DNA from: Achromobacter xylosoxidans
GTDB lineage: Bacteria; Pseudomonadota; Gammaproteobacteria; Burkholderiales; Burkholderiaceae_B
Reading direction: 5' to 3'
Length of the DNA stretch: 64,000 bases
Assembly (NCBI RefSeq): GCF_014490035.1
Contig: NZ_CP061008.1
Coordinates: forward strand, 3,162,001 to 3,226,000
In this document: positions 36,483 to 46,492 of the stretch, one piece after another
How the letters are laid out: each line of letters begins with the position of its first letter
How positions within the stretch are numbered: the stretch's first letter is position 1
Position numbers and translations under genes: made by a program
Notes under the pieces: model-generated
Told to the model about the DNA's origin: nothing
The model's database searches: none
Seen by the model: the letters and a program-made list of their open reading frames with translations, nothing else

Positions 36483-36501
36483 AGGCAAGGAGAGCGCGCT
36501 C

Positions 36502-36810
36502 ATGTTCAGCTGGATGGTATGGACCACTCCCGTCGCTGTGTTCTTTTCCTGCATCGTGCTGATGCTGGTCGGCATGACGGTGTGGGAACTGAAATCGCCC
36601 ACGGCCGAGCGCAAGGGCTTCCTGCCCCTGCGCACCACGCGCGGCGACCGGCTTTTCATCGGCCTGATGGCCGCGGCCTGGCTCAATCTGGCGTTCCTGG
36701 GGTTAGGCCAAAAGGCAGCGGAATGGTTTTCGCTGGACGAGCCGCCATCGGTTTGGATCAGTTTCATCGCGTCCATGCTGCTGCTGGCATTCGTCATGAG
36801 GAAAGGCTGA
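36502..36810 (+). CDS. DUF2160-type small membrane protein of the glp operon
   Basis: A 102-residue protein with three hydrophobic segments (about residues 6-28, 50-70 and 83-99), matching the small DUF2160 membrane proteins found within glpSTPQV operons. It has no known function. Location between the permeases and the binding protein suggests a subunit or assembly factor of the importer. ATG 36502 follows AAGGAGAGCGCGCTC, a good ribosome-binding site. Confidence 0.8.
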   Translation: MFSWMVWTTPVAVFFSCIVLMLVGMTVWELKSPTAERKGFLPLRTTRGDRLFIGLMAAAWLNLAFLGLGQKAAEWFSLDEPPSVWISFIASMLLLAFVMRKG

Positions 36811-36866
36811 AGAGGGGCGTCAGACCCTTCGCGTATTCAAGCGGTTGGTAAGGACTATCGGCCAGC

Positions 36867-36908
36867 GTCTTCCCCGGCCAGCGGTCCGCAGCAAACGATG
36901 GGGAAGAC
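36867..36908 (+). other. Intercistronic stem-loop just upstream of glpV
   Basis: GTCTTCCCC (36867-36875) and GGGGAAGAC (36900-36908) form a perfect 9-bp stem with a 24-nt loop. It ends 5 bp before the GAGGAGA ribosome-binding site of glpV. Such hairpins between membrane-subunit and binding-protein genes often stabilise the binding-protein mRNA; no U-tract follows, so termination is unlikely. Confidence 0.55.
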
Positions 36909-36926
36909 TTATCGAGGAGACAGGTC

Positions 36927-38657
<1,731 letters not shown>

Positions 38658-38683
38658 GCCGGCCGAACGCTGCAGACGACCCG

Positions 38684-38712
38684 GACCCGGCAATGCGCCG
38701 GGTCTTTTTTTT
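38684..38712 (+). terminator. Intrinsic terminator of the glpSTPQV operon
   Basis: GACCCGG (38684-38690), a 7-nt loop, CCGGGTC (38698-38704) and then eight consecutive T (38705-38712). This is a textbook Rho-independent terminator 26 bp after the glpV stop. It lies 5 bp from the stop of the convergent diguanylate cyclase gene. Confidence 0.92.
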
Positions 38713-38717
38713 GCCCG

Positions 38718-39812
38718 TCAGTGTATGACCCGCGCCGCCTTGCGCGCGCGCTTGACTTCATACATGCGGGTGTCGGCCAGGCGCACGGCGGCTTCGGCGT
38801 CCAGGCCGCGCGGGTCCAGCGCCACCACGCCGACGCTGGCGCCTTCGTACGGGACGGTTGCGTCGCCGAGCTGGTAGCGGCCCACGGTGGCGGCGGTGGC
38901 GCGCTCTTCCAGGGAACGGGCAGCTTCCTCGGCATCGCCGCGCGGCGCGTGCACGCCATGGGGGCCGTCGCCCGCAGCCAGGGCCGGGCCGGGGCCGATC
39001 AGCACGAATTCGTCGCCGCCCATGCGACCCAGCATGTCCGAACCGCGCAGCGCCGCGGAGATGCGGCGCGACACTTCCTGCAGGAACACATCGCCTTGCT
39101 GGTGGCCATAGACGTCGTTGATGCCCTTGAAGCCGTCCAGGTCGATCACGCCCACCAGCACGCTGCCGCCTTCGCGGATGGCGCGCGCCTGCAGGCGGTC
39201 CAGCGCCTCGTAGAGCGCGCGGCGGTTGGGCAGGCCGGTCAGCGCGTCGGTCAGCGCATACGACATGAGCTGGACGTTGGCGGCATGGAGCTGTTCCATC
39301 AGCATTTCGCGTTCCAGGAAGCGGGCGATCACGCTGGAGAACAGTTTCAGCACCGATTCGGCCTGCGGTTCGATCCGGTGCTGCGTGGCGCTGGCGGCGC
39401 ACAGGGTGCCGAACAGCACGCCCTCATCCGTGCGCACCGGCGCGCTCAGATAGGTTTGGATGCCCAGTTGCCGGGCGGCGTCGGAATCCGGCCAGCAGCT
39501 GGAGACGTCGCTGGTGCACATGCGGCCTTCGTCCAGCGCGCGTTTGCACAGCGTGTCGTCCCAGGGCACGGACAGGCCTTCGGGGATTTGCAGTGTTCCG
39601 GCGTTGCGCGCGTAGCGGATGCGCTGGAGATCGGCCTTCAGGTCGATGGATGTGAGGTAGGTGGATTCCAGCCCGGTCACCGCGCCCAGCATGTCCAGCA
39701 GCGGGCGCGTCAGCTGTTCGACCGACTTGGCCTCGGGCAGGGTGGTCGACAGTTCTGCAAGTATCGGATCCAGCACGGCGTCTCCAGGAAGCATGGGCAT
39801 ATGGGTGGGCAT
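38718..39812 (-). CDS. GAF-GGDEF diguanylate cyclase
   Basis: A 364-residue cytosolic protein: a GAF domain (about 20-180, with TYLSAPVRTDEGVLFGTLCAAS) followed by a GGDEF domain (about 195-364, with LTDALTGLPNRRALYEALDRL and the active-site MGGDEF). The allosteric I-site RGSD lies exactly five residues before GGDEF, so product inhibition by c-di-GMP is expected. An insertion rich in Gly and Ala follows the active site. Start is uncertain: ATG codons at 39812, 39800 and 39794 all lack a Shine-Dalgarno; the first is listed. It faces the glp terminator and is divergent from an SDR gene. Confidence 0.88.
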   Translation of the reverse strand: MPTHMPMLPGDAVLDPILAELSTTLPEAKSVEQLTRPLLDMLGAVTGLESTYLTSIDLKADLQRIRYARNAGTLQIPEGLSVPWDDTLCKRALDEGRMCTSDVSSCWPDSDAARQLGIQTYLSAPVRTDEGVLFGTLCAASATQHRIEPQAESVLKLFSSVIARFLEREMLMEQLHAANVQLMSYALTDALTGLPNRRALYEALDRLQARAIREGGSVLVGVIDLDGFKGINDVYGHQQGDVFLQEVSRRISAALRGSDMLGRMGGDEFVLIGPGPALAAGDGPHGVHAPRGDAEEAARSLEERATAATVGRYQLGDATVPYEGASVGVVALDPRGLDAEAAVRLADTRMYEVKRARKAARVIH

Positions 39813-39919
39813 TATGCACGCTGCGCAGCGGCTTGCATGGAACCGTCGCGCAGGACTACCCTGGACTTTCCACACGCGGCGGCCGGGCTCGACGGGTAGC
39901 GGCCGCCAGGGAGGCAGGC

Positions 39920-40741
39920 ATGCATCACGCGAGCGAACTGCGCGGCCGGGTGGCCGTGGTGACAGGCGCATCCTCCGGCATCGGCCGGGCCATCGCGATC
40001 GGGCTGGCGGCGGCTGGCGCGCAGGTGGTGGTGAATCATCGCGCGGGCGGCGATTCGCAGGGGCGGGCCGCGGCCGTCGCCGAAGCGATCCAGCGGCAGG
40101 GCGGTTCGGCCGTCACCGCGGCCGCCGACATCAGCAAGGAGTCCGAGGTGGAGCACCTGTTTGCGCAGGCGCTGCAGCATTACGGGCGGCTGGACATCCT
40201 GGTCAACAACGCGGGCATAGAACATCCCGCGCCGATTGCGGACATGACGCTGGCCGACTGGCAGCGCGTCATCGACGTGAACCTGACGGGACAGTTCCTA
40301 TGTGCGCGCGCCGCTGCGCGGCAGTTCCAGTCGCAACCGGTCGACCCGGCGCGGCAGAGGCTGGCGGCGGGCAACATCGTTTTCATCAGTTCCGTGCACG
40401 AGGCCATACCCTGGGCCTTCCAGGTGAACTACGCGGCATCCAAGGGTGGCGTGTCGATGCTGATGAAATCGCTGGCGCAGGAGCTGGCGCCGGCCCGGAT
40501 ACGCGTCAATTCGATTGCGCCGGGCGCCATACGCACAGCCATCAACCAGCCGGCCTGGGATACGCCGGAAAGCCTGGCCAGGCTGTTGCAGCTGATTCCC
40601 TACGGCCGCATCGGCGAACCCGAAGACGTGGCGCAGGCCGCCGTGTGGCTGGCCAGCGACGCGTCCGATTACGTCACCGGCACGACCCTGTTCGTCGACG
40701 GCGGCATGACGCTGTATCCCGAATTCCGTGGCGCGGGCTAG
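39920..40741 (+). CDS. Short-chain dehydrogenase/reductase (glucose-1-dehydrogenase-like)
   Basis: A 273-residue classical SDR. TGASSGIG (15-22) binds the cofactor, NNAG is at 96-99 and the catalytic Ser158-Tyr171-Lys175 set lies in ISSVH...YAASK. The C-terminus GTTLFVDGGMTLYP is usual for the glucose/gluconate dehydrogenase subgroup. ATG 39920 has a GGGAGGCAGGC ribosome-binding site. It is 3 bp from the GH15 gene, so a common role in sugar metabolism is plausible, though SDR substrates are hard to predict. Confidence 0.86.
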   Translation: MHHASELRGRVAVVTGASSGIGRAIAIGLAAAGAQVVVNHRAGGDSQGRAAAVAEAIQRQGGSAVTAAADISKESEVEHLFAQALQHYGRLDILVNNAGIEHPAPIADMTLADWQRVIDVNLTGQFLCARAAARQFQSQPVDPARQRLAAGNIVFISSVHEAIPWAFQVNYAASKGGVSMLMKSLAQELAPARIRVNSIAPGAIRTAINQPAWDTPESLARLLQLIPYGRIGEPEDVAQAAVWLASDASDYVTGTTLFVDGGMTLYPEFRGAG

Positions 40742-40744
40742 GCC

Positions 40745-42562
40745 ATGTCCAAGCCCCTGGAAGACTATGGCCTGATCGGCAATATGCTGTCCGCCGCGCT
40801 GGTGGCGCGCGACGGCTCCATCGATTGGCTGTGCCTGCCGCATTTCGATTCGCCCGCCTGCTTCGCGGCGCTGCTGGGCGATGAACGGCATGGACGCTGG
40901 CGCATCGCGCCGCACGCACGGAACTGCACGGTATCGCGCCGCTACGTGCCGGATACCGCGGTGCTGGAAACGCGCTACGAAACCGGCTCGGGCACGGCGC
41001 TGCTGTACGACTTCATGCCCTTGAGCGACGACGACGAGCGCGCCGACGTGGTGCGCATCGTGCGCGGCGAATCCGGACACGTGCAGATGGACATGGAGAT
41101 GGAGCTACGCTTCAACTATGGGCAGGCCGTGCCCTGGGTGCGCCGGCGTGACTATGGCCTGAGCGCCATCGCGGGCCCCGACGCGGTCGAGCTGCACACG
41201 CCGGTGGACCTGGCCGGGCACGAACTCACCACCACGGCGCGCTTCACCGTGCATCCGGGCCGGGTGGTGCCGTTCACGCTGTCTTACCACCGTTCGCACC
41301 GCACCCCGCATTTCGTGCCGGACCGCGTGGAAAGCATGGACCGCACCATTTCCTGGTGGCAGGAATGGGCCAAGCGCTGCCGCTGGGAGGGCAGCGAGGA
41401 AGGCCGCGACGCCGTGGTGCGCTCGCTGATTACCTTGAAGCTGCTGACCTTCCACCCGACCGGCGGCATCATCGCCGCGCCCACGACCTCGCTGCCGGAA
41501 GCCCTGGGCGGCAGCCGCAACTGGGACTACCGGCACTGCTGGCTGCGCGATTCGGCGCTGACCTTGTACGCCTTGCTCAATGCAGGCTACCGAGAGGAGG
41601 CCGAGGCCTGGCGCCAATGGCTGTTGCGCGCGGTGGCCGGGCATCCCGACCAGTTGCAGATCATGTACGGCATCGCTGGCGAACGCTGGCTGCCCGAACT
41701 TGAAATCCCCTGGCTGCCGGGCTATGAGGGCAGCCTGCCGGTGCGCCGCGGCAACGGCGCCGCCGGCCAGAGCCAGCTGGACGTCTATGGCGAACTGATC
41801 GAAACCCTGTATGCGGCGCGCGCCGCGGACCTGGCGCCGCTGGCCGAGGCCTGGCGCCTGCAGAACGTGCTGCTGGAGCCGTTGAAGCGCCGTTGGCAGG
41901 ATCTGGACCACGGCATCTGGGAAGTGCGGGGCGAGCGCCGCGCCTTCACGCATTCGCGCTTGATGTGCTGGGTGGCCTTCGACCGTGCGGTGCAATCCTG
42001 CGATCGCTTCGGCCTGCGCGGGCCGCGCGATGAATGGCAGCGCCTGGCCGACCGCATCCGGGCGGACATCTGCAAGCATGGCTACAACCAGGCCCGCGGC
42101 AGCTTCGTGCAGAGCTATGGGTCGGACGAGCTGGATGCCAGCCTGCTGCTCATCCCCCAGGTGGGTTTCCTGCCCGCGGATGATCCGCGCGTTACTGGCA
42201 CGGTGCGCGCTATCGAGCGCGAACTGCTGCGCGACGGCCTGCTGCTGCGCTATTCCAACCAGCATGCCAGCGACGGCTTGCCGGGCGACGAAGGGGTGTT
42301 CCTGGCCTGCAGCTTCTGGCTGGCCGACGCCTACGTCATGCAGGGGCGCATCGATGACGCCGAACGCCTGTTCGAGCGGCTGCTGGGGCTGCGCAACGAC
42401 CTGGGCCTGCTGGCCGAGGAATACGACGTGACTCGGCGCCGCCTGGTGGGCAACTTCCCGCAAGGGTTCTCGCACATCGGGCTGGTCAATACCGCCTACA
42501 ACCTGAGCCGAGCCAGCGGTCCGGCGCGTCAGCGTTCCGAGCAGGACGCGCCGCGGGAATAG
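40745..42562 (+). CDS. Glycoside hydrolase family 15 protein (glucoamylase/trehalase-like)
   Basis: A 605-residue protein: an N-terminal beta-sandwich domain (about 1-230, with LIGNMLSAALVARDGSIDWLCLPHFDSP) and an (alpha/alpha)6 barrel (about 260-590). Candidate catalytic acids are the Glu in GIWEVRGERRAFTHS and the Glu in DEGVFLACSFW. Bacterial members of this group hydrolyse alpha-glucosides such as trehalose or malto-oligosaccharides. It has no signal peptide, so it is intracellular. It follows the SDR gene by 3 bp, with AGGCC as a weak ribosome-binding site and probable coupling. Confidence 0.87.
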   Translation: MSKPLEDYGLIGNMLSAALVARDGSIDWLCLPHFDSPACFAALLGDERHGRWRIAPHARNCTVSRRYVPDTAVLETRYETGSGTALLYDFMPLSDDDERADVVRIVRGESGHVQMDMEMELRFNYGQAVPWVRRRDYGLSAIAGPDAVELHTPVDLAGHELTTTARFTVHPGRVVPFTLSYHRSHRTPHFVPDRVESMDRTISWWQEWAKRCRWEGSEEGRDAVVRSLITLKLLTFHPTGGIIAAPTTSLPEALGGSRNWDYRHCWLRDSALTLYALLNAGYREEAEAWRQWLLRAVAGHPDQLQIMYGIAGERWLPELEIPWLPGYEGSLPVRRGNGAAGQSQLDVYGELIETLYAARAADLAPLAEAWRLQNVLLEPLKRRWQDLDHGIWEVRGERRAFTHSRLMCWVAFDRAVQSCDRFGLRGPRDEWQRLADRIRADICKHGYNQARGSFVQSYGSDELDASLLLIPQVGFLPADDPRVTGTVRAIERELLRDGLLLRYSNQHASDGLPGDEGVFLACSFWLADAYVMQGRIDDAERLFERLLGLRNDLGLLAEEYDVTRRRLVGNFPQGFSHIGLVNTAYNLSRASGPARQRSEQDAPRE

Positions 42563-42692
42563 GCCGCGCAGCGGCATCCCGCGTTTGCCGGCCCGGTGTA
42601 TTCTGGCGATCTAACGGTCGCCCCAAGGCGGGCCGAACCGCAGAACAGAGCAGGCCGCGCGTCGGCCGCCACCGCATCCAGGAGAGACAAGC

Positions 42693-43820
42693 ATGCTTTT
42701 GACCGAAGAACAGCTCAGCGTCCAGGAAATGGCGCGCCGCTTCGCGCAGGAGCGCCTGGCGCCCAACTCGGAACGCTGGGACCGCGAGCATCACTATCCC
42801 GCCGACGCCATCGCCGAAATGGCGCAGCTGGGCTTTTTCGGCATGCTGGTGCCCGAAGCCTGGGACGGCAACGACAGCGGGTATATCTCGTACGCCGTCG
42901 CGCTGGAGGAAATCGCGGCTGGCAATGGCGCCTGCTCCACCATCATGAGCGTGCACAATTCGGTCGCCTGTATGCCCATCCTGAAGTTCGGCACCGACGC
43001 GCAGAAAGAACAGTTCCTGCGTCCGTTGGCAACGGGCGAGCATATCGGCGGATTTGCGCTGACCGAGCCGCAGGCGGGCTCGGACGCCAGCAGCCTGCAC
43101 ACCCGGGCGCGCCGCGATGGCGACGACTACATCCTGAATGGCGCCAAGCAGTTCATCACGTCGGGGCGCAGCGGCCAGGTCGTGATCGTGTTCGCCGTGA
43201 CCGACCCGGATGCCGGCAAGCGCGGCATCTCGGCCTTCATCGTGCCTACCGATACTCCGGGCTACAAGGTGCTGAGGGTGGAAGACAAGCTGGGCCAGCA
43301 TGCTTCCGACACCTGCCAGATCGCGTTCGAGGACATGCGCATTCCGGCGGCCTGCCGGCTGGGCGCGGAGGGCGAGGGCTACAAGATCGCCCTGTCCAAC
43401 CTGGAGGGCGGGCGCATCGGCATCGCGTCCCAATCCGTGGGCATGGCGCGCGCCGCCTACGAGTGCGCGCGCGACTATGCGCGCGACCGGCAGGCCTTCG
43501 GCAAACCCATCATGGAGCATCAGGCGGTCGCGTTCCGCCTGGCCGACATGGCCACGCAGATCCATGCGGCGCGCCAGATGGTGCTGCATGCGGCAGCCTT
43601 GCGCGAAGCTGGCAGGCCGGCGCTGACGGAAGCGTCCATGGCCAAGCTGTTCGCCTCCGAGATGGCCGAAAAGGTCTGCTCCGCCGCCATCCAGACGCTG
43701 GGCGGCTACGGCTATCTGAAGGATTTTCCGGTCGAGCGCATCTATCGCGACGTGCGCGTCTGCCAGATCTATGAGGGCACCAGCGACATCCAGCGCCTGG
43801 TGATCGCCCGGGCCTTGTAA
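42693..43820 (+). CDS. Acyl-CoA dehydrogenase
   Basis: A 375-residue FAD-dependent acyl-CoA dehydrogenase of the short/branched-chain type. [14 protein letters not shown] is the FAD/substrate loop; [17 protein letters not shown] and the catalytic Glu361 in [18 protein letters not shown] close the protein. It oxidises acyl-CoA at the alpha-beta position and passes electrons to ETF. The ATG at 42693 follows AGGAGAGACAAGC. The gene is alone, 130 bp after the GH15 gene, with no promoter I can define. Butyryl- or isovaleryl-CoA specificity is not decidable. Confidence 0.9.
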   Translation: MLLTEEQLSVQEMARRFAQERLAPNSERWDREHHYPADAIAEMAQLGFFGMLVPEAWDGNDSGYISYAVALEEIAAGNGACSTIMSVHNSVACMPILKFGTDAQKEQFLRPLATGEHIGGFALTEPQAGSDASSLHTRARRDGDDYILNGAKQFITSGRSGQVVIVFAVTDPDAGKRGISAFIVPTDTPGYKVLRVEDKLGQHASDTCQIAFEDMRIPAACRLGAEGEGYKIALSNLEGGRIGIASQSVGMARAAYECARDYARDRQAFGKPIMEHQAVAFRLADMATQIHAARQMVLHAAALREAGRPALTEASMAKLFASEMAEKVCSAAIQTLGGYGYLKDFPVERIYRDVRVCQIYEGTSDIQRLVIARAL

Positions 43821-43828
43821 ATGGAAGA

Positions 43829-44200
43829 CTAGGCCGGCTGGCGCCGGCCGCGCCGCGCCCACAGGGCATAGACGATGACGTTGCCCACGATCAGCAAGGC
43901 CGCCAGCACGATCTGCGTGCCGCGGGTGATGCCTTCGGGGTAGATCAGCGCCAACACGTAGTGTTCGATGAAGCCGCCGCCATAGCCTTGCTGGCCGGCC
44001 TGCTGGCGCAGCGAAATCTCCAGCGGCGTCAGCGGGCAGATCCAGCCCATGCCTATCACCAGCGCGCCCCAGGCCAGCGCCGGCAGGTGCAGGTAGGCGA
44101 TCCAGCGCTTCCACAGCGCCAGCAGTCCGCCGAACACCACGAAGGCAACAAAGAGGCCATGCACGGCCAGCACAAGGTCTGCAAGCAGGCGGTAGCTCAT
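43829..44200 (-). CDS. DUF2784 membrane protein
   Basis: A 123-residue inner-membrane protein with four hydrophobic segments. The opening LADLVLAVHGLFVAFVVFGGLLALW and CPLTPLEISLRQQAGQQGYGGGFIEHY are the DUF2784 motifs. Function is unknown in the whole family. It is the last of a four-gene minus-strand cluster (DUF502, S4, nuclease-like, DUF2784) with short gaps. Confidence 0.82.
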   Translation of the reverse strand: MSYRLLADLVLAVHGLFVAFVVFGGLLALWKRWIAYLHLPALAWGALVIGMGWICPLTPLEISLRQQAGQQGYGGGFIEHYVLALIYPEGITRGTQIVLAALLIVGNVIVYALWARRGRRQPA

Positions 44201-44213
44201 GACCGCACCCGGC

Positions 44214-44789
44214 TCAGGGCTTGAGGTCGCGCAGCAGCTTGGCCAGTTCGGGCGCCGTCATCAGCGACACGCCCTGCGACTTGGCGTATTGCAGCGCATT
44301 GTCCGAGACCTCGCCAAGCGCGATGTATATCGCTTCGCGCGCCCCGCGCTTTTCGCGCGCGGCCTGCAGCTCGCGCAGCGGTTCGACGCCGACGCGCGCG
44401 GCTTTCCAGCGCTTGGCGCTGACCAGCGCGACGTGGCCGTCCTTGGTCAGCGCGAAATCGGCGCCGGGCAGTTGCAGGCGCTGCACTTCACAGCCGTCGC
44501 GGCGAAAGCCCGCTTCGACGGTTTTGGAAAAATCCGCCCAGGACATGCCGGCGGCGGCTTCGGCCACGGCCTGCACCCGCGCGCCCGAGGGCGCGCGCAA
44601 TTGCTTGTAGGCCGCCATGATGGCGATGACCGCGAACGGCACCGCCGCGAACACGCCCATCGCGGCGTACTCCAGCGGCAGCGCGGCAAAGCCGGCGGCC
44701 GACAGCAACACGGCCACGCCGGCGCTCATCCACCAGGGCGAACGCAGCAGCACGGCAAAAATGGAGTTCTGGGACATCTTGAGTTTCAT
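44214..44789 (-). CDS. Membrane-anchored restriction-endonuclease-like (Mrr-fold) protein
   Basis: A 191-residue protein. Two transmembrane helices (about 10-29 and 33-56) are followed by a domain with the Mrr-type PD-(D/E)XK pattern: GADFALTKDGHVALVSAKRWK, then VGVEPLRELQAAREKRGAREAIYIALG and a C-terminal helix with MTAPELAKLL. The usual Gln or Glu two residues before the catalytic Lys is Ser here, so nuclease activity is uncertain. No methyltransferase is adjacent. ATG 44789 (MKLKMSQNS) is a reasonable start. It is probably co-transcribed with the S4 and DUF2784 genes. Confidence 0.75.
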   Translation of the reverse strand: MKLKMSQNSIFAVLLRSPWWMSAGVAVLLSAAGFAALPLEYAAMGVFAAVPFAVIAIMAAYKQLRAPSGARVQAVAEAAAGMSWADFSKTVEAGFRRDGCEVQRLQLPGADFALTKDGHVALVSAKRWKAARVGVEPLRELQAAREKRGAREAIYIALGEVSDNALQYAKSQGVSLMTAPELAKLLRDLKP

Positions 44790-44821
44790 GGCGGCTCGCG
44801 GTCGGGCGGGTTGTGAGGGCT

Positions 44822-45067
44822 TCAGGCGTCCTGGCCGCCAGCGTCGGGGCCGCGCACGACGATGCGCACGTCGCCGCAGGTCACGATCTGGCCGGCGCGG
44901 ATCTTGGCCGTCTTGCGGCTTTCGACCACGCCGCCCACGCTGACGTGGCCTTCGGCCACCAGCATCTTGCCCGCGCCGCCGCTGTCGCACACGCCGGTGG
45001 CCTTGAGCAGCTGGTTCACTTCAATATAGGGGCTGCCTTCGGCCAGCGTGAATTCGATGATGGGCAT
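44822..45067 (-). CDS. S4-domain RNA-binding protein (YbcJ-like)
   Basis: An 81-residue protein that is essentially a single S4 domain: IEVNQLLKATGVCDSGGAGKMLVAEGHVSVGG and VESRKTAKIRAGQIV. It resembles the small RNA-binding YbcJ/RqcP family. It may bind structured RNA or ribosomes. ATG 45067 (MPIIEFTLAEG) is the family start. It is embedded in a long spurious frame that overlaps the DUF502 gene; only these codons are supported. Short gaps on both sides suggest co-transcription. Confidence 0.83.
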   Translation of the reverse strand: MPIIEFTLAEGSPYIEVNQLLKATGVCDSGGAGKMLVAEGHVSVGGVVESRKTAKIRAGQIVTCGDVRIVVRGPDAGGQDA

Positions 45068-45102
45068 AGCGAGAGTTTGGTAGAGAGGTGAGGGCGGGGC
45101 GC

Positions 45103-45768
45103 TCAGGCCTGGCCGCCGCCGTTGGCGCCGTCCTGCGCGGGGGCGGGAGGCTCCTGCGCGGCGGGACGGTTGTTGGTGGTTTCGGCGCGAGCCATCCAGG
45201 CGATCAGGGACGAACGCATGGCTTCCTCGACCGACATCTGGATGGGCTGGACCCATTCCTGCGGCACGAACACGGTATAGCCGCCGATCATGTAGCCCAT
45301 CGGCAGGTACACGGCCACGCGCTCGCCCTGGCTGAAGCCTTCGGGCAAGCCTTCCATGTTGCGGCGCGTGACCAGGCCGACCAGCTCCAGCTGTTGGCCA
45401 GGCACGCGCAGGATCACGACCTGCTGGGCGGTGTTCTTGGAACTGGGTGAGAAATAGTCCGCGAAACTCTTCAGCGACGAATAGATGCTCTTGACCACCG
45501 GCAGGTTGGTGAACGGCATTTCCAGCAGCACCAGCACGCGCTGCACGCGTTCCTTGGATACGAGGTAGCCGATGGCCAGGATGCCGAGGATGCCCAGCGC
45601 CAGGCCCATGCCCGGCACGTAGAACCCGCCGATGAAGGGGCGCAGGAAGGTCAGCGCCACGGCTTCGGTCCACGCCAGGAAGATGTAGAGCAGGTAGATC
45701 GTCAGGGCCAGCGGCAGGACCGTGATCAGTCCGCGGAAGAAGTACTTGTAGAGACGGGTCATAGACAT
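45103..45768 (-). CDS. DUF502 membrane protein
   Basis: A 221-residue inner-membrane protein with two N-terminal helices (about 12-32 and 50-72) and a cytoplasmic or periplasmic beta-rich domain. FFRGLITVLPLALTIYLLY, MPFTNLPVVKSIYSSLKS and the VAVYLPMGYMIGGYTVFVP block are the DUF502 signature; the C-terminus is Pro/Ala-rich. Family function is unknown. Two adjacent ATGs (45768 and 45762) lack a clear Shine-Dalgarno. It heads the minus-strand cluster. Confidence 0.85.
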   Translation of the reverse strand: MSMTRLYKYFFRGLITVLPLALTIYLLYIFLAWTEAVALTFLRPFIGGFYVPGMGLALGILGILAIGYLVSKERVQRVLVLLEMPFTNLPVVKSIYSSLKSFADYFSPSSKNTAQQVVILRVPGQQLELVGLVTRRNMEGLPEGFSQGERVAVYLPMGYMIGGYTVFVPQEWVQPIQMSVEEAMRSSLIAWMARAETTNNRPAAQEPPAPAQDGANGGGQA

Positions 45769-45889
45769 AGGCAAATAAATTAGGGTCGGATTACGCGGCA
45801 AAGGCACGCGCCGAGGGGCCGCCAGCATAGCAGCCAGCGCGGACCCGACCGGTAACAATCGGCGTGCGGCCAGCGGAAGCGGCGCGCGC

Positions 45890-46357
45890 CTAGCGGTCCA
45901 CGGGCAGGTACAGCGTCTCCTTGATCTCCTCCATGACCACGTAGCTGCGAGATTCGGCGGACGCGGGCAGGCGCTTGAGGATTTCGCCGAGGAGACGGCG
46001 GTATTCGTTCATTTCGGTCAGGCGGGCCTTGACCAGATAGTCGAAGTCGCCGGATACCAGATGGCATTCCATGACTTCGGGCACGTACAGCAGCTCTTTC
46101 TTGACCTTGTCGAACACGTCGCCGGACTTGGCCGACAGTTTGATCTCCAGGAAGACCAGCAGGTTCTTGCCCAGCGCAGCCGGATTGACGCGCGCATGGT
46201 AACCCGTGATGACGCCTTCGCGCTCCATGCGCTTGACGCGGTCGGAGCAGGGGGTGGCGGACAGGCTGATCCGGTCGGCCAGTTCGGTCACGGAAATGCG
46301 GCCTTCCCGCTGCAGGATATCCAGGATTTTCAGGTCGATACGGTCTAGCTCGCGCAT
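45890..46357 (-). CDS. lrp: Lrp/AsnC-family regulator of dadA
   Basis: A 155-residue leucine-responsive-type regulator: N-terminal helix-turn-helix (ILDILQREGRISVTELADRISLSATPCSDRVKRME) and C-terminal RAM domain with VMECHLVSGDFDYLVKARL. It is divergent from dadA, and the space between carries a perfect palindrome. In Pseudomonas and enterobacteria DadR/Lrp plays this role for D-amino acid dehydrogenase. L-Alanine or leucine is the likely effector. ATG 46357 (MRELDRID) was preferred over a longer frame into the operator. Confidence 0.9.
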   Translation of the reverse strand: MRELDRIDLKILDILQREGRISVTELADRISLSATPCSDRVKRMEREGVITGYHARVNPAALGKNLLVFLEIKLSAKSGDVFDKVKKELLYVPEVMECHLVSGDFDYLVKARLTEMNEYRRLLGEILKRLPASAESRSYVVMEEIKETLYLPVDR

Positions 46358-46395
46358 TTCACTTTTGGCGATCGAAAAACAGGAGGTGGCCGGGA

Positions 46396-46430
46396 AAAAG
46401 CACTGGCAAAGCAAAATCTTCAGTGCTTTT
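46396..46430. promoter_or_regulatory. Perfect palindrome between lrp and dadA, probable Lrp operator
   Basis: AAAAGCACTG-N15-CAGTGCTTTT is a 10-bp perfect inverted repeat, and the pentamer CACTG recurs at 46431. It lies 39 bp upstream of the lrp ATG and about 63 bp upstream of dadA. Lrp-type dimers bind such 15-25-bp-spaced or helically phased half-sites. It is the natural candidate for coordinated control of both genes. Confidence 0.68.
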
Positions 46431-46492
46431 CACTGCTGAGAGGCCCATAGACTACCGAAATTCCTGAACAAAACCAATCACCGGAAAGAATC

